Positions 26,443 through 35,139 of a stretch of 56,290 nt of DNA are shown here, in pieces (position 1 is the stretch's first letter; the number at the start of each line of letters is the position of its first letter). A program made the translations under genes and the position numbers. This DNA comes from Proteromonas lacertae. Its lineage: Eukaryota > Sar > Bigyra > Opalinata > Proteromonadidae. The notes beneath the pieces were generated by a model, which was given only the letters and a program-made list of their open reading frames with translations, made no database searches and was not told the DNA's origin. The stretch covers positions 1-56,290 of the forward strand of contig NGBS01000298.1 in assembly GCA_002245135.1 (NCBI GenBank). Reading direction: 5' to 3'.

Positions 26443-27927
26443 TTATATATTATTTATAATTAATAATAAAATATTTCCAGAAAAAATATCTAAAATTTTT
26501 GTTAAAAATACTGGATAAATACCAATAAGCATAATAACAAAAAGTAAAATAATAAAAATAAAAAATTCGTGAGAATACATATCTTTTAAAAAATGAATAT
26601 AATGTAAATTAATATTTCCATAGCAAACACGGTTAAATAACCATAAAGAATAAACACCGCCAAGTAACATACCTGTTGTTGCAAAGAAACCAATAATCAT
26701 ATTAGAATTAAAAGTTCCCATAAATATTAAAAATTCACCAACGAAACTACTAGAAGTAGGAAAAGCCATATTAGCTAAAGTAAATACTAAAAATATAGTT
26801 ACAAAAATAGGCATTACTTGTACAACACCACCATAATATTTAATTAAACGAGTATGATATCTATCATAAAGTACACCAACTAATAAAAAAAGACCTCCAG
26901 AAACTAAACCATGGCTAATCATTTGAACAATTGAACCCTCAATTCCAGCAAACTCTAATGAAAATAAACCAATCATAATTAAATTCATATGGGCAATAGA
27001 GCTATAAGCAACAATTCTTTTTATATCAGTTTGTCTAATTGCAGTTAATGATGAATAAATTAAACCGATAATAGCAATAGTATAAACAAGTGGTGTAAAA
27101 TAAATACTAGCATATGGGAATAATGGTAATGAGAATCTTAAAAACCCATATGTACCAAGTTTTAATAAAATACCAGCTAAAATAACAGAACCAACAGTAG
27201 GAGCTTCAACGTGAGCTTCTGGTAACCAAATGTGGAATGGAAGCATTGGTACTTTAACAGCAAAAGAAAAAAAGAAAGTTAACCATAAAATTTTTTGTAA
27301 ATTATGACTAAAATCAACTGTTAATAAACTTAAATAATCAGTAGTTCCAACATAAAAATAAATAAAAAGAATAGAAAGCATCATTAAAACAGAACCTAAT
27401 AAAGTATAAATGAAAAACATATATGACGCTCTAACTTTACGTTCACGAGAACCAAAAATACCAATAATAATAAACATAGTAATTAAAACACTTTCAAAAA
27501 ATACATAAAATAATAAAATATCCATAACAGAAAATACTAAGTGTAAAATAACTTCTTGAATTAAAAAACTTTGATAAAATAATTTACTTTCACCTTTTAA
27601 ATAGTTATTCCAACATGCTAAAAAACAACAACAATTAATAAAAGCAGATAATACAATAAAAATTAAAGAAAAACTATCAAAACCAAAAGTAAAATATAAT
27701 TGTGTATAATTTAACCAATTAAAAACAAAAACATATTGAAATAAACATAATAATTTATTATAAAAAATTAATAAGATAATAGCCTCAATAAACGTAATTA
27801 TTCCAGTTAAATTAGCAATAATACGTAAAGCATTAAAATCAGTTTTTTTTACAAAAGTAATTAGTATAAACCCAAATAGTGGTGTAAAAATAATACCTAA
27901 AATTAAAATATTAAATAAAATATTCAT
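26443..27927 (-). CDS. nad4: NADH dehydrogenase (complex I) subunit 4
   Basis: An antiporter-like proton-pumping subunit of the membrane arm (NuoM family). 494 residues, normal, with about 14 hydrophobic helices. Conserved blocks are FYVFFESVLITMFIIIGI, whose Glu is a pump residue, FFSFAVKVPMLPFHIWLPEAHVEAPT with its Lys, and AYSSIAHMNLIMIGLF. It starts on the last A of the orf149 stop. Its last five codons and TAA stop (26443-26458) lie inside the inverted repeat; the same bases in another frame close nad5 at the other repeat boundary. It is single-copy. Confidence 0.98.
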   Translation of the reverse strand: MNILFNILILGIIFTPLFGFILITFVKKTDFNALRIIANLTGIITFIEAIILLIFYNKLLCLFQYVFVFNWLNYTQLYFTFGFDSFSLIFIVLSAFINCCCFLACWNNYLKGESKLFYQSFLIQEVILHLVFSVMDILLFYVFFESVLITMFIIIGIFGSRERKVRASYMFFIYTLLGSVLMMLSILFIYFYVGTTDYLSLLTVDFSHNLQKILWLTFFFSFAVKVPMLPFHIWLPEAHVEAPTVGSVILAGILLKLGTYGFLRFSLPLFPYASIYFTPLVYTIAIIGLIYSSLTAIRQTDIKRIVAYSSIAHMNLIMIGLFSLEFAGIEGSIVQMISHGLVSGGLFLLVGVLYDRYHTRLIKYYGGVVQVMPIFVTIFLVFTLANMAFPTSSSFVGEFLIFMGTFNSNMIIGFFATTGMLLGGVYSLWLFNRVCYGNINLHYIHFLKDMYSHEFFIFIILLFVIMLIGIYPVFLTKILDIFSGNILLLIINNI

Positions 27928-28376
27928 TATTTATTAGTTATATATAAATTTAAATAAAAAAGAATAACAAAAAAATTAAAAAAAAGTTGATTAGAAAATG
28001 TAGTTAGTGCATTATTGAAGTTCGTTGAACTTAATGATAAATTATAACACATATTATTAAAATAAATATAATAATAATAAGGATATATATTTATTAAAAA
28101 ATTTGAAAAAATGTTAAATGATATATTTTTATCAAAGCAAATTAGAATTAAATTTGAAGAATTCAAAGATTTTTGTACAGAACTACAGTAAAATGTAAAA
28201 AATTTACGTTTTATTACAATTATTTTAGCATTATTTGATAATTTATATTTATTTAAATAATTAGTAATATTAGTTATAATATTTGTATTATTATTACATA
28301 CCAAAATAATACTTGAATTTAAAAATAAATAATTAAATTTTTTTTGATAAAATAATAAACGTTTTTTATTTTTCAT
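27927..28376 (-). CDS. orf149, possible ribosomal protein L10
   Basis: An uncharacterised 149-residue protein between nad7 (11 nt upstream) and nad4 (1-nt overlap). The N-terminus MKNKKRLLFYQKKFNYL is basic, followed by SSIILVCNNN, a helix-like NYLNKYKLSNNAKIIVIKRKFF, and SNLILICFDKNISFNIFSNFL. The order (strand, helix, hVKRxhh strand, then GxxxLhxxxD-like strand and helix) resembles the N-terminal domain of L10 (uL10), where a VKNxLxxxA strand precedes a GPxxLhFxxxDP strand. Mitochondrially encoded rpl10 is known in several lineages. This is a similarity by eye only. The tail is hydrophobic (FFNFFVILFYLNLY) and could instead indicate a membrane protein. Confidence 0.6.
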   Translation of the reverse strand: MKNKKRLLFYQKKFNYLFLNSSIILVCNNNTNIITNITNYLNKYKLSNNAKIIVIKRKFFTFYCSSVQKSLNSSNLILICFDKNISFNIFSNFLINIYPYYYYIYFNNMCYNLSLSSTNFNNALTTFSNQLFFNFFVILFYLNLYITNK

Positions 28377-28387
28377 AATATAAAATA

Positions 28388-29566
28388 TTATCTATCAATT
28401 TCACCAAACACAATATCAAAAGCACCGATAATTGCAACAATATCAGCTAAAAAATGACCTTTACTTAAAAGTTCAACACCTTGTAAATGAGTATACCCTG
28501 GTGCTTTAACATGACAACGATAAGGTTTATTTTCACCAATAGATACTAAATAAACACCTAATTCTCCTTTTGGTGCTTCAATACAAGTAAATGTTTCCCC
28601 AGCTGGAACATAAAATCCTTCTGAAAATATTTTAAAATGATCAATTAAAGCTTCCATTGAATTTTTCATAGAACTTCTTAGAGGAATAGCAATTTTATTA
28701 TTAGCAATTTTAATTGGACCTTCTGGAATATTTTGTAAACATTGTAAAATAATTGAAATACTTTGACGCATTTCTTCCATACGCATAATATATCTATCGT
28801 AACAATCTCCATTAGTACCAACAGGAACACTAAAATTTATTTTATCATAAACTTCATAAGGAAAATTTTTACGTAAATCCCATAATAAACCAGTACTTCT
28901 TAGCATAACACCACTAAATCCATTTTTTAAAGCTTCATTTTTTGTAACAACTCCAACATCTACAAGTCTATTTCTCCAAATACGATTATTAGTTAATAAT
29001 TCTTCAGCTTCATCTAAACGATGAGGTAATCTTAAACATAGATCATAAATATCTTCTAGTAAACCTAAAGGTAAATCTTCACGAACTCCGCCAGGTCTTA
29101 TAAAATTAGCATGCATACGTGCACCAGAAACACGTTCATAAAATTCTAAAATTTTTTCACGTTCTTCAAAAAGCCAAAGCATAACAGTCATAGCACCTAA
29201 ATCAAGTGCAGCAGAACCTACAGCAATTAAATGATTTAAAAGACGAGTTAATTCTGAAAAAATAACACGAATATATTTTGCTCTTAAAGGAATATCTGTA
29301 TGTAATAATGTTTCTACGGCTAAAGAATAACAATGTTCATTACACATCATAGCAATATAATCAAGTCTATCAAAATGAGGTAAAGCTTGTAAATAAGTTT
29401 TATGTTCAATTAATTTTTCAGTACCTCTATGTAAAAATCCAATATGTGGATCAGCTTGAAAAACAACTTCACCTTGAAGTTTTAAAATTAAACGTAATAC
29501 CCCGTGAGTAGCTGGGTGTTGTGGTCCAAAATTTAAAGTAAAAGATTTAATATTATATAATACCAT
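28388..29566 (-). CDS. nad7: NADH dehydrogenase (complex I) subunit 7, 49 kDa / NuoD type
   Basis: The peripheral-arm subunit that builds the quinone-binding head group site with NuoB/PSST (not encoded here). 392 residues, the usual mitochondrial length. It opens with [17 protein letters not shown] at 11-27, containing the HPATHG quinone-site loop, followed by [14 protein letters not shown] at about 42-55. [15 protein letters not shown] and the terminus [20 protein letters not shown] are canonical. The start overlaps the rps4 stop by one base. It is single-copy. Confidence 0.98.
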   Translation of the reverse strand: MVLYNIKSFTLNFGPQHPATHGVLRLILKLQGEVVFQADPHIGFLHRGTEKLIEHKTYLQALPHFDRLDYIAMMCNEHCYSLAVETLLHTDIPLRAKYIRVIFSELTRLLNHLIAVGSAALDLGAMTVMLWLFEEREKILEFYERVSGARMHANFIRPGGVREDLPLGLLEDIYDLCLRLPHRLDEAEELLTNNRIWRNRLVDVGVVTKNEALKNGFSGVMLRSTGLLWDLRKNFPYEVYDKINFSVPVGTNGDCYDRYIMRMEEMRQSISIILQCLQNIPEGPIKIANNKIAIPLRSSMKNSMEALIDHFKIFSEGFYVPAGETFTCIEAPKGELGVYLVSIGENKPYRCHVKAPGYTHLQGVELLSKGHFLADIVAIIGAFDIVFGEIDR

Positions 29567-31038
29567 TAATAATTTTTTTTATAAAAACGTAAAATAAAAG
29601 TTGAAATTAAATTTTGAGATAATAATGATTTTTTAAAATAATTTGAATTTATACCTAAATAAATAAATCTAAAATTAGAAAAATCGATTTCTACGTCGGA
29701 ATATTGTTTAAAAGTTTTATTTAAATTTAAAAATTGTTTTAAATAATAAATTTTATTATCAATTTCAGATAAATTTGATAATTTTAAAGAATAAGTATAA
29801 AATAATGTATAATAATTTATTAAATTTTGTTTAATAATTTTATTAGTTGTAATTTGATAAGAATTATAATATTTATTTTTAAAAGTATAAGGTAAAATTT
29901 TTTTTGTAAAATTTGTTTTATTTATTTTAATCATTTTATAATAATGACGATAACTATATTTTGAATAATAATTAAAATAATATAATTTACAATAATTTTG
30001 TGAAATATTTTTAGTTAAATAAATTTTAAAAGATTTAAAATTAGTTAATAGTCCGGTTAAATAATACTTTTCAATAGAAAATATTAAATTTTTATTAAAA
30101 TTATAATAATTAAAAAGTTTAATATAATTATTAATAAAATTATTATTTTTATTTAAAAATAACAAATATTTAATTATAAAAAAATTTAAGTTAATAGATT
30201 TAATATTATTTATTTTAATATTTAATTTTATATTTTTAAAATTAAAATATAAAATATTAATTAATTTTTTATATTGATTATTTGTTATAATTATATTATT
30301 AAGTAAAACTATATATAAAATTTTATTTAAAATTAAAAAATAAAATAAATCAACATTAATTATTTTATTTAAATATATTTTATTTTTTTTTACATTATAT
30401 TTAATAAATTTTTTAAAATAATATATTTTATGTTTTGAAAATAAATTAAATATACGAAAAAAATAACGAATAAATTTATTTGAAAATGAAATATATTTTA
30501 AATTTGTAGAAATAAATGGTAAAAAATATATTTTTTTTAAATTTATTTCAATTAAATCTCCGCAAGATAATAAAAAATTTGGATTTCTAATAGAAATATG
30601 ATTAATAAAAAAAAAACCATGTAAAATTAATTGACGAGCTGATTTTAATGAAGAAGCAAAACCTGTACGATATAATACAAGATCAAATCTATTATAAATA
30701 TAATTAGTATTATATAAAGAACGTCTAAATAATCTTTCAGTAAAATAGGCTCCCGAATTCTTTTTCAAGAATTGTTTACTTATAAATTTTAACGAATAAA
30801 ATTGTCTTTTTACATTTACTCCTAAAAAATTATGTAGAAAAAAATTATCATAAAATTTCCATTTTTTTGTGTGAAAAAAGTATAATTTTAAATTTTTAAA
30901 AATAAGTTTATTTCTTAAAAAATAACTTATTTTATATTTTGAAAAATGAGTATATCTTTGTTTAGTTAAATGTTTTTTTACTTTTTTAGTTAAATTAATA
31001 TCTTGTGAAATTAAACGAAAATATAAATTAAATAACAT
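29566..31038 (-). CDS. rps4: Small-subunit ribosomal protein S4 (uS4), enlarged
   Basis: A 16S-binding assembly protein. 490 residues against about 200 in bacteria. The S4 RNA-binding domain is clear at about 118-167: [20 protein letters not shown], then [26 protein letters not shown] (family: LDnvvyRlGFA.s...ARQlV.HghilVNg..vnipSy.vk.gDvI.v). The region before it holds an [25 protein letters not shown] stretch matching the S4 N-terminal domain. Residues about 170-440 are an Asn/Ile/Lys/Tyr-rich expansion with no recognisable motif. It lies 2 nt after rps2 and overlaps nad7 by 1 nt. Confidence 0.92.
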   Translation of the reverse strand: MLFNLYFRLISQDINLTKKVKKHLTKQRYTHFSKYKISYFLRNKLIFKNLKLYFFHTKKWKFYDNFFLHNFLGVNVKRQFYSLKFISKQFLKKNSGAYFTERLFRRSLYNTNYIYNRFDLVLYRTGFASSLKSARQLILHGFFFINHISIRNPNFLLSCGDLIEINLKKIYFLPFISTNLKYISFSNKFIRYFFRIFNLFSKHKIYYFKKFIKYNVKKNKIYLNKIINVDLFYFLILNKILYIVLLNNIIITNNQYKKLINILYFNFKNIKLNIKINNIKSINLNFFIIKYLLFLNKNNNFINNYIKLFNYYNFNKNLIFSIEKYYLTGLLTNFKSFKIYLTKNISQNYCKLYYFNYYSKYSYRHYYKMIKINKTNFTKKILPYTFKNKYYNSYQITTNKIIKQNLINYYTLFYTYSLKLSNLSEIDNKIYYLKQFLNLNKTFKQYSDVEIDFSNFRFIYLGINSNYFKKSLLSQNLISTFILRFYKKNY

Positions 31039-31040
31039 CT

Positions 31041-32051
31041 TTAAAATTTAAGTAATTTAAATTTAAAATTAAAAATCTCATATAAAAAATAATAAGAAAT
31101 TAATTTTAAATAAGAATTTAGATTTTGTTTTTTTAAATAAAACGTATAAATATAAATAAATAATAATTTTTTATGTAATATTTTTGATTTTTTAACTTTC
31201 TGCATAATATATGATTGATTAATTTTAAAATTATTAATATTTAGTGTAAATAATTTTACAATATTTGAAATATAAATTAAATATCCCTCGAAAGAAAAAA
31301 AAGCTAAAATTATAAAATATAAAAAATAATTAGAAAATGAACCTTTTGAAAAAATTAAAGGATAAGTAATTTGTAATAAATTTTTATATGTTGTATTAAT
31401 ATCGCATAATGCTAAAATAGGAATATGTAAATTATTAAATTCCGATAACAAATAATATTGTGTATTAGGAGTAAATGTAATAATAAAATCAGGAACAAAA
31501 AATTTATTAATATAAAAATTTTTTAATTCAGTATTAGTTAAAGATAAAAATGTAAAATTATTTGAAAATACTGAATTATTCACTAATGAATATTTTAAAA
31601 TATTCAATTTATTTAAATTTGTAATTGAGTCATAAGTAAATGATAAATAATTATTACTATAAAATCCAGAAGAAATTTTAGAAATAGCATAAAAAAATGA
31701 AATTTTAGAAAAATAATGTACTATTTTAACAAAAAAATAAAAATAATTAATATTTGTTTTGTTATTTTTTTGATTATATTTTAAAATAGTTTTAATACAA
31801 TCTGGAATTAAAATTAAAACTTTATTATTTTGTAATATAATTTCGTGCAAAATAACTCGAAATTGTTGAAAAGAATATAATATTTTTTTTAAATCTAAAG
31901 TATAAGTATTAAAATTATAACCCAATATAAAATCTAAAAAAAATAAATTGTAACGATCTACTGCAGTTTCTAAAAAAATTTTATTATTTAATAATTTTTG
32001 AATAAATGTTTTTGAATTTTTTAAATTATAATTATAAAATTGAAAAGACAT
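31041..32051 (-). CDS. rps2: Small-subunit ribosomal protein S2 (uS2)
   Basis: A protein between head and platform of the small subunit. 336 residues, longer than the bacterial ~240. The diagnostic stretch is FFVPDFIITFTPNTQYYLLSEF (family: lPDllfviDp..e..ai.EA), followed by NLHIPILALCDINTTYKNLLQITYPLIFSKGS (family: LgIPvIAlvDTNcdP..idypIPgNDdS) at about 200-235, then a hydrophobic helix as in the family. Earlier, GYNFNTYTLDLKKILYSFQQF fits the family start of helix 1 (h.IdL.kT...l). The rest is diverged and Asn/Tyr-rich. Its start shares one base with the rpl6 stop. Confidence 0.86.
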   Translation of the reverse strand: MSFQFYNYNLKNSKTFIQKLLNNKIFLETAVDRYNLFFLDFILGYNFNTYTLDLKKILYSFQQFRVILHEIILQNNKVLILIPDCIKTILKYNQKNNKTNINYFYFFVKIVHYFSKISFFYAISKISSGFYSNNYLSFTYDSITNLNKLNILKYSLVNNSVFSNNFTFLSLTNTELKNFYINKFFVPDFIITFTPNTQYYLLSEFNNLHIPILALCDINTTYKNLLQITYPLIFSKGSFSNYFLYFIILAFFSFEGYLIYISNIVKLFTLNINNFKINQSYIMQKVKKSKILHKKLLFIYIYTFYLKKQNLNSYLKLISYYFLYEIFNFKFKLLKF

Positions 32052-32575
32052 TAAATATTTTCTTTTTTAGTTTTAATTTTTTTTAAAATAATAATTTCAT
32101 TAGAATAGTATATACCATAATTTTTATAAACACCAGGTTTGCGTAATTTACGAAAATAATCACAAAAACTCATCAAGGTATTAAAATCTAGACTAAATAG
32201 CACAAAATCAATCTTAGATAAACATTTTATTGAAATATTATATGGAATATTTATTTTTAAAGTATTACAATAACCTAATCTTAGAATTAAATTATTTTTT
32301 TCAATTAAAATTTTAAAACCAATACCAGATAATTTCATTTTAACAATATTACCATAAATATTTTTATTTAAACATTTTGTTAATATTGTTTTAAAAGTAT
32401 AAATACTAGTTTTATTTAATTTTAAACAATATAATTTATTTTTATTATTTAAATATAAAATATTATGATAATTTAATTTATAAAAAAATAAGCCAAATAA
32501 ACTAATAAAAATTATAAATTTTTTTGTAATAATAATTTTTAGATTTTTAGGAACATATTTAATAATTGAATACAT
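32051..32575 (-). CDS. rpl6: Large-subunit ribosomal protein L6 (uL6)
   Basis: A protein near the factor-binding site of the large subunit. 174 residues from the ATG at 32575. That start removes a 29-nt overlap with rps8 that the longer reading (ATG at 32605) would need, and MYSIIKYVPKNLKI resembles the family start (I...PI.IP..V.v). MKLSGIGFKILIEKNNLILRLGYCNTLKINIP matches L.GvGYra.v.g..L.LslGySh.v...iP. The C-terminal FRKLRKPGVYKNYGIYY at about 140-156 matches iR..R.PepYKGKGIrY. Gene order rps8-rpl6 is ancestral. Confidence 0.93.
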   Translation of the reverse strand: MYSIIKYVPKNLKIIITKKFIIFISLFGLFFYKLNYHNILYLNNKNKLYCLKLNKTSIYTFKTILTKCLNKNIYGNIVKMKLSGIGFKILIEKNNLILRLGYCNTLKINIPYNISIKCLSKIDFVLFSLDFNTLMSFCDYFRKLRKPGVYKNYGIYYSNEIIILKKIKTKKENI

Positions 32576-32576
32576 A

Positions 32577-32963
32577 TTAAAAAATATAAAATAATAATTT
32601 ACCACCTATGTTTAATTTTAAAGCTTGTTCTAAACTTAAAATACCCTTTGATGTTGAAATAACAAATGTACCTAAATTATTCTGATATTTAGCTAATAAA
32701 TCAACAGTAACATAAATATTTTTATGAACTTTTGAAATTAAATATAATGTTGAAAAAGCTGATTTTCCTTTATAATATTTTAAAAAAATATTTATACAAT
32801 TTTGTGCATTATTAAAATTATAAGTTAAAATATATCCATTTTTATATAAAAAATTTAAAACATTTAATGAAAAATTATTAAATTTATAAATTTTTACTTG
32901 TTTTTTTTTTAAACGATAACCATTTTTAATAATAAAAAGCATTTGAATTAATATAATATTCAT
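32577..32963 (-). CDS. rps8: Small-subunit ribosomal protein S8 (uS8)
   Basis: A primary 16S-binding protein of the platform. 128 residues, normal. The N-terminus MNIILIQMLFIIKNGYRLKKK fits MxxxIxxMLtrIrNaxxxkk, which supports the first ATG. The C-terminal signature ISTSKGILSLEQALKLNIGGKLLFYIF matches vSTSkGimtdreAr...iGGEvLCyVw. It lies 12 nt after rps14 and is followed by rpl6, as in the bacterial spc operon. Confidence 0.96.
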   Translation of the reverse strand: MNIILIQMLFIIKNGYRLKKKQVKIYKFNNFSLNVLNFLYKNGYILTYNFNNAQNCINIFLKYYKGKSAFSTLYLISKVHKNIYVTVDLLAKYQNNLGTFVISTSKGILSLEQALKLNIGGKLLFYIF

Positions 32964-32975
32964 GACAATATAATT

Positions 32976-33275
32976 TTACCAACTTGATTTTAAAAATCCA
33001 GGCAATTTACCTAAAGATATTAATTCTTTTAATTTAATACGTGATATTTTTAATTGTTTATAATTACCACGAGATCTACCAGTTATATAGCAAATATTAT
33101 GTAAACGAACAATACTACTATTTTTCGGTAAAGTTAAATATTCTAAAAATAAATGTTTTTTTAATTCTAATGAAATTGAATCACATATTAATAAAGATTT
33201 TAAAATATTTATAATAAATTCATATTTTAAATAAGATAATCTTTTTTTTCTATCTGTATATATTTTATTTTTCAT
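32976..33275 (-). CDS. rps14: Small-subunit ribosomal protein S14 (uS14)
   Basis: A head protein near the 3' domain of rns. 99 residues from the ATG at 33275. The open frame runs 28 codons further upstream, but that extension is the body of trnS(UGA) and is not coding. MKNKIYTDRKKRLSYLKYE (family: .rD.kRR.l..kye) starts the protein. LPKNSSIVRLHNICYITGRSRGNYKQLKISRIKLKELISLGKLPGFLKSSW is a near-complete match to the C-terminal half (RCxxTGRprgxyrxFxlSRixfRelAxxGxlPGvxKaSW), with the first zinc-type Cys position not conserved. Confidence 0.96.
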   Translation of the reverse strand: MKNKIYTDRKKRLSYLKYEFIINILKSLLICDSISLELKKHLFLEYLTLPKNSSIVRLHNICYITGRSRGNYKQLKISRIKLKELISLGKLPGFLKSSW

Positions 33276-33282
33276 AATATAA

Positions 33283-33365
33283 CGGATATAATAGGATTCG
33301 AACCTATGGTATAAGAATACATTAGCTTTCAAAACTAACACAATAGACCACTCTGACATATATCC
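33283..33365 (-). tRNA. trnS: tRNA-Ser(UGA)
   Basis: The only tRNA gene outside the inverted repeat, so single-copy. A class II tRNA of 83 nt: acceptor GGATATA/TATATCC, anticodon loop TTTGAAA (anticodon TGA) on stem TTAGT/GCTAA with one mismatch, a long variable arm and T-stem ATAGG/CCTAT, discriminator G. The rps11 stop codon abuts its 5' end with no spacer, and rps14 starts 7 nt after its 3' end. tRNA excision would therefore separate the two mRNAs. Confidence 0.9.
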
Positions 33366-34757
33366 TTATTTAAATAAATTATTTTTATTTAATTTACGAT
33401 AATAAGTTCCAGTTAAAGGTAAATAAGAATTATGACGAATTTTTTTTTTTCTAATTTTACGAGATCTACAACCATTAAACACAGGTAAAGTAGAAATATA
33501 AAAAATACTAGAATAAATTTTATTTATATCTTTAATAGTATTAAAATTTATTTTTTGAAAATAAGAATTGAATGTATTTTTTTTTAAAGAATACGTTATA
33601 TAATTATAAGAATTATAGTGTATTAAAATATTTTTAGAAACATTTTTAATTTCTAAATTATTTTGATCAAATAAATCGAAATTTTCAGTAGAATCTCCGT
33701 TATCATCTGGATTTTCTGAATTTTCAACTAATATTTGTAAATAATCTGATATTTCTTTAAAATAATATGTAATATAATAGATACTATTAATAAATGGACT
33801 TAAAACTAATTTAAATTTGATTGAACTTTTGAAATTTAAAGAAGAAATTTTTGAAAAACCAATTTTTAATAAAATAGATAAAGCATATTTTGAACAACAG
33901 CTACGTCCTGTAAAACCTAATTGAGCTGTACTTTTTACAAAAAAAACATGAGATGTTGCATAATCAAATAATGTAATAAAAGCGTTATTTTGTAAAATTG
34001 TTAAATTATATATTAATTTTTTTTTTTGAAATAAAATTAATTGTAAATTTTTTATTTCAAAATGATTTAAATTTAAATAATCCGATAAAGTAAGAAAATT
34101 TAATATATTACTATTATTATTATTTAATATCTCAGAAATATTAGAAAAATGTACAATTTCTTTAGTATTTTTATTATATTTTAAATTATATATATTTGTA
34201 AAATATATATTTTTATTTTTATTATAATAAATTTTATTTATTTTATAACATATTTTAATTTTAAATATTAAAATTTTATTTATTTTATTTTGTAATATTG
34301 TTTTTTTTTTTGAAAAAAAAATAGTTTTAATATTTAAAAAAGAATAATTTATTTTATAATTAAAATGTTCAAATATATAATTTAAATTAACATCATATCT
34401 ATTTGATAAAAAATCAAATTTATTTTTAAAAAAAAGAATTAAAATAAAACGAGAATAACTTGGAATATTTTTCCAAATATTTTTTAAAAATGGAATATTT
34501 GAATCAAGATTAATGAAATACATAATTTCAAATAATAATTCCAAATCTAATATTTTTTTTTTAGAATCATTTTCAGGTTCTAAGCAGTAATAAATATTAT
34601 TCAAAAAAATATTATTTAAATATTTTAAATACTTCCCATTTTTAAATATATCTGAAAAATTACGTGAATTTATCTTATTATAATAGCGAATTTTAATATA
34701 ATTATAATTATTAAAATTTATATTTTTTTTTAAATTTAAATTAATAATATTATTCAT
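33366..34757 (-). CDS. rps11: Small-subunit ribosomal protein S11 (uS11), enlarged
   Basis: A platform protein contacting the mRNA exit path. 463 residues versus about 130 in bacteria. Residues 1-~245 are an Asn/Ile/Lys/Tyr-rich extension with no recognised domain. The S11 core is at about 250-335, with ITLFDYATSHVFFVKSTAQLGFTGRSCCSKYALSILL (family: vti.D..Gnvi...Sag..GFkGsrk.tpyAAq.aa). An acidic insert (ENSENPDDNGDSTENFD, 346-362) follows. The C-terminus STLPVFNGCRSRKIRKKKIR matches dvTPiPHNGCRpkKrRRv. It overlaps rps13 by 8 nt. Confidence 0.9.
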   Translation of the reverse strand: MNNIINLNLKKNINFNNYNYIKIRYYNKINSRNFSDIFKNGKYLKYLNNIFLNNIYYCLEPENDSKKKILDLELLFEIMYFINLDSNIPFLKNIWKNIPSYSRFILILFFKNKFDFLSNRYDVNLNYIFEHFNYKINYSFLNIKTIFFSKKKTILQNKINKILIFKIKICYKINKIYYNKNKNIYFTNIYNLKYNKNTKEIVHFSNISEILNNNNSNILNFLTLSDYLNLNHFEIKNLQLILFQKKKLIYNLTILQNNAFITLFDYATSHVFFVKSTAQLGFTGRSCCSKYALSILLKIGFSKISSLNFKSSIKFKLVLSPFINSIYYITYYFKEISDYLQILVENSENPDDNGDSTENFDLFDQNNLEIKNVSKNILIHYNSYNYITYSLKKNTFNSYFQKINFNTIKDINKIYSSIFYISTLPVFNGCRSRKIRKKKIRHNSYLPLTGTYYRKLNKNNLFK

Positions 34758-35139
34758 TAAAATGTAATTTTAATTTAGCAATTTGACCATTAGAGTGCGT
34801 TCGTTGTCCATGTACAGGTAAACCATTTTTTAAACGATAATATTTTAAATTTTTAGTATTTTTTAAATTATTTAAATATGCAATAGTTTCAATATTATGT
34901 AATTTTTTTGATTTTATTTTATCATTTTTTTCGACTAATTTTAAAAAATTACTTAATATTTTTAAAATAAAATCAATATCTTTAATTGTTTTTAATTGTT
35001 TATTGGGGTTAAAACCTAGTTTATTACATATTCCTATTGCTTTTGGTAAATTTATACTATAAATACTTGTTAATAACTCTGAAATATTAATATTTAATTT
35101 TATATTTTTTTTTAATAATGAGATATACTCGTTTTGCAT
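34750..35139 (-). CDS. rps13: Small-subunit ribosomal protein S13 (uS13)
   Basis: A head protein contacting the P-site tRNA and the large subunit. 129 residues, normal. SIYSINLPKAIGICNKLGFNPN at about 26-47 matches alt.IyGIG...a..il...gi. RLKNGLPVHGQRTHSNGQIAK at 102-122 is the diagnostic hairpin (RGLPvRGQRTrtNaRt). It is the first gene of the leftward unit, starting at the edge of the divergent spacer, and it overlaps rps11 by 8 nt. Confidence 0.96.
   Translation of the reverse strand: MQNEYISLLKKNIKLNINISELLTSIYSINLPKAIGICNKLGFNPNKQLKTIKDIDFILKILSNFLKLVEKNDKIKSKKLHNIETIAYLNNLKNTKNLKYYRLKNGLPVHGQRTHSNGQIAKLKLHFNE

Larger units (their letters stand above)
10884..26458 (-). repeat. Large inverted repeat, copy 2 (complete)
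   Basis: This is the only complete copy, 15,575 bp from the palindrome axis to the last base shared with copy 3. Position y pairs with 70408 minus y in copy 3 down to a one-base indel in rns. It carries 12 recognised protein genes plus orf44, rns, rnl and 22 tRNA genes, all reading toward the axis. All reading frames are intact here, so it serves as the reference for the other two copies. The inner boundary falls inside the 3' end of nad4. Confidence 0.97.

Noticed and set aside
33276-33359. Longer rps14 starting with MSEWSIVLVLKANV
   Set aside because: The extension is the trnS(UGA) gene read in frame. The internal ATG at 33275 gives the family-typical start.
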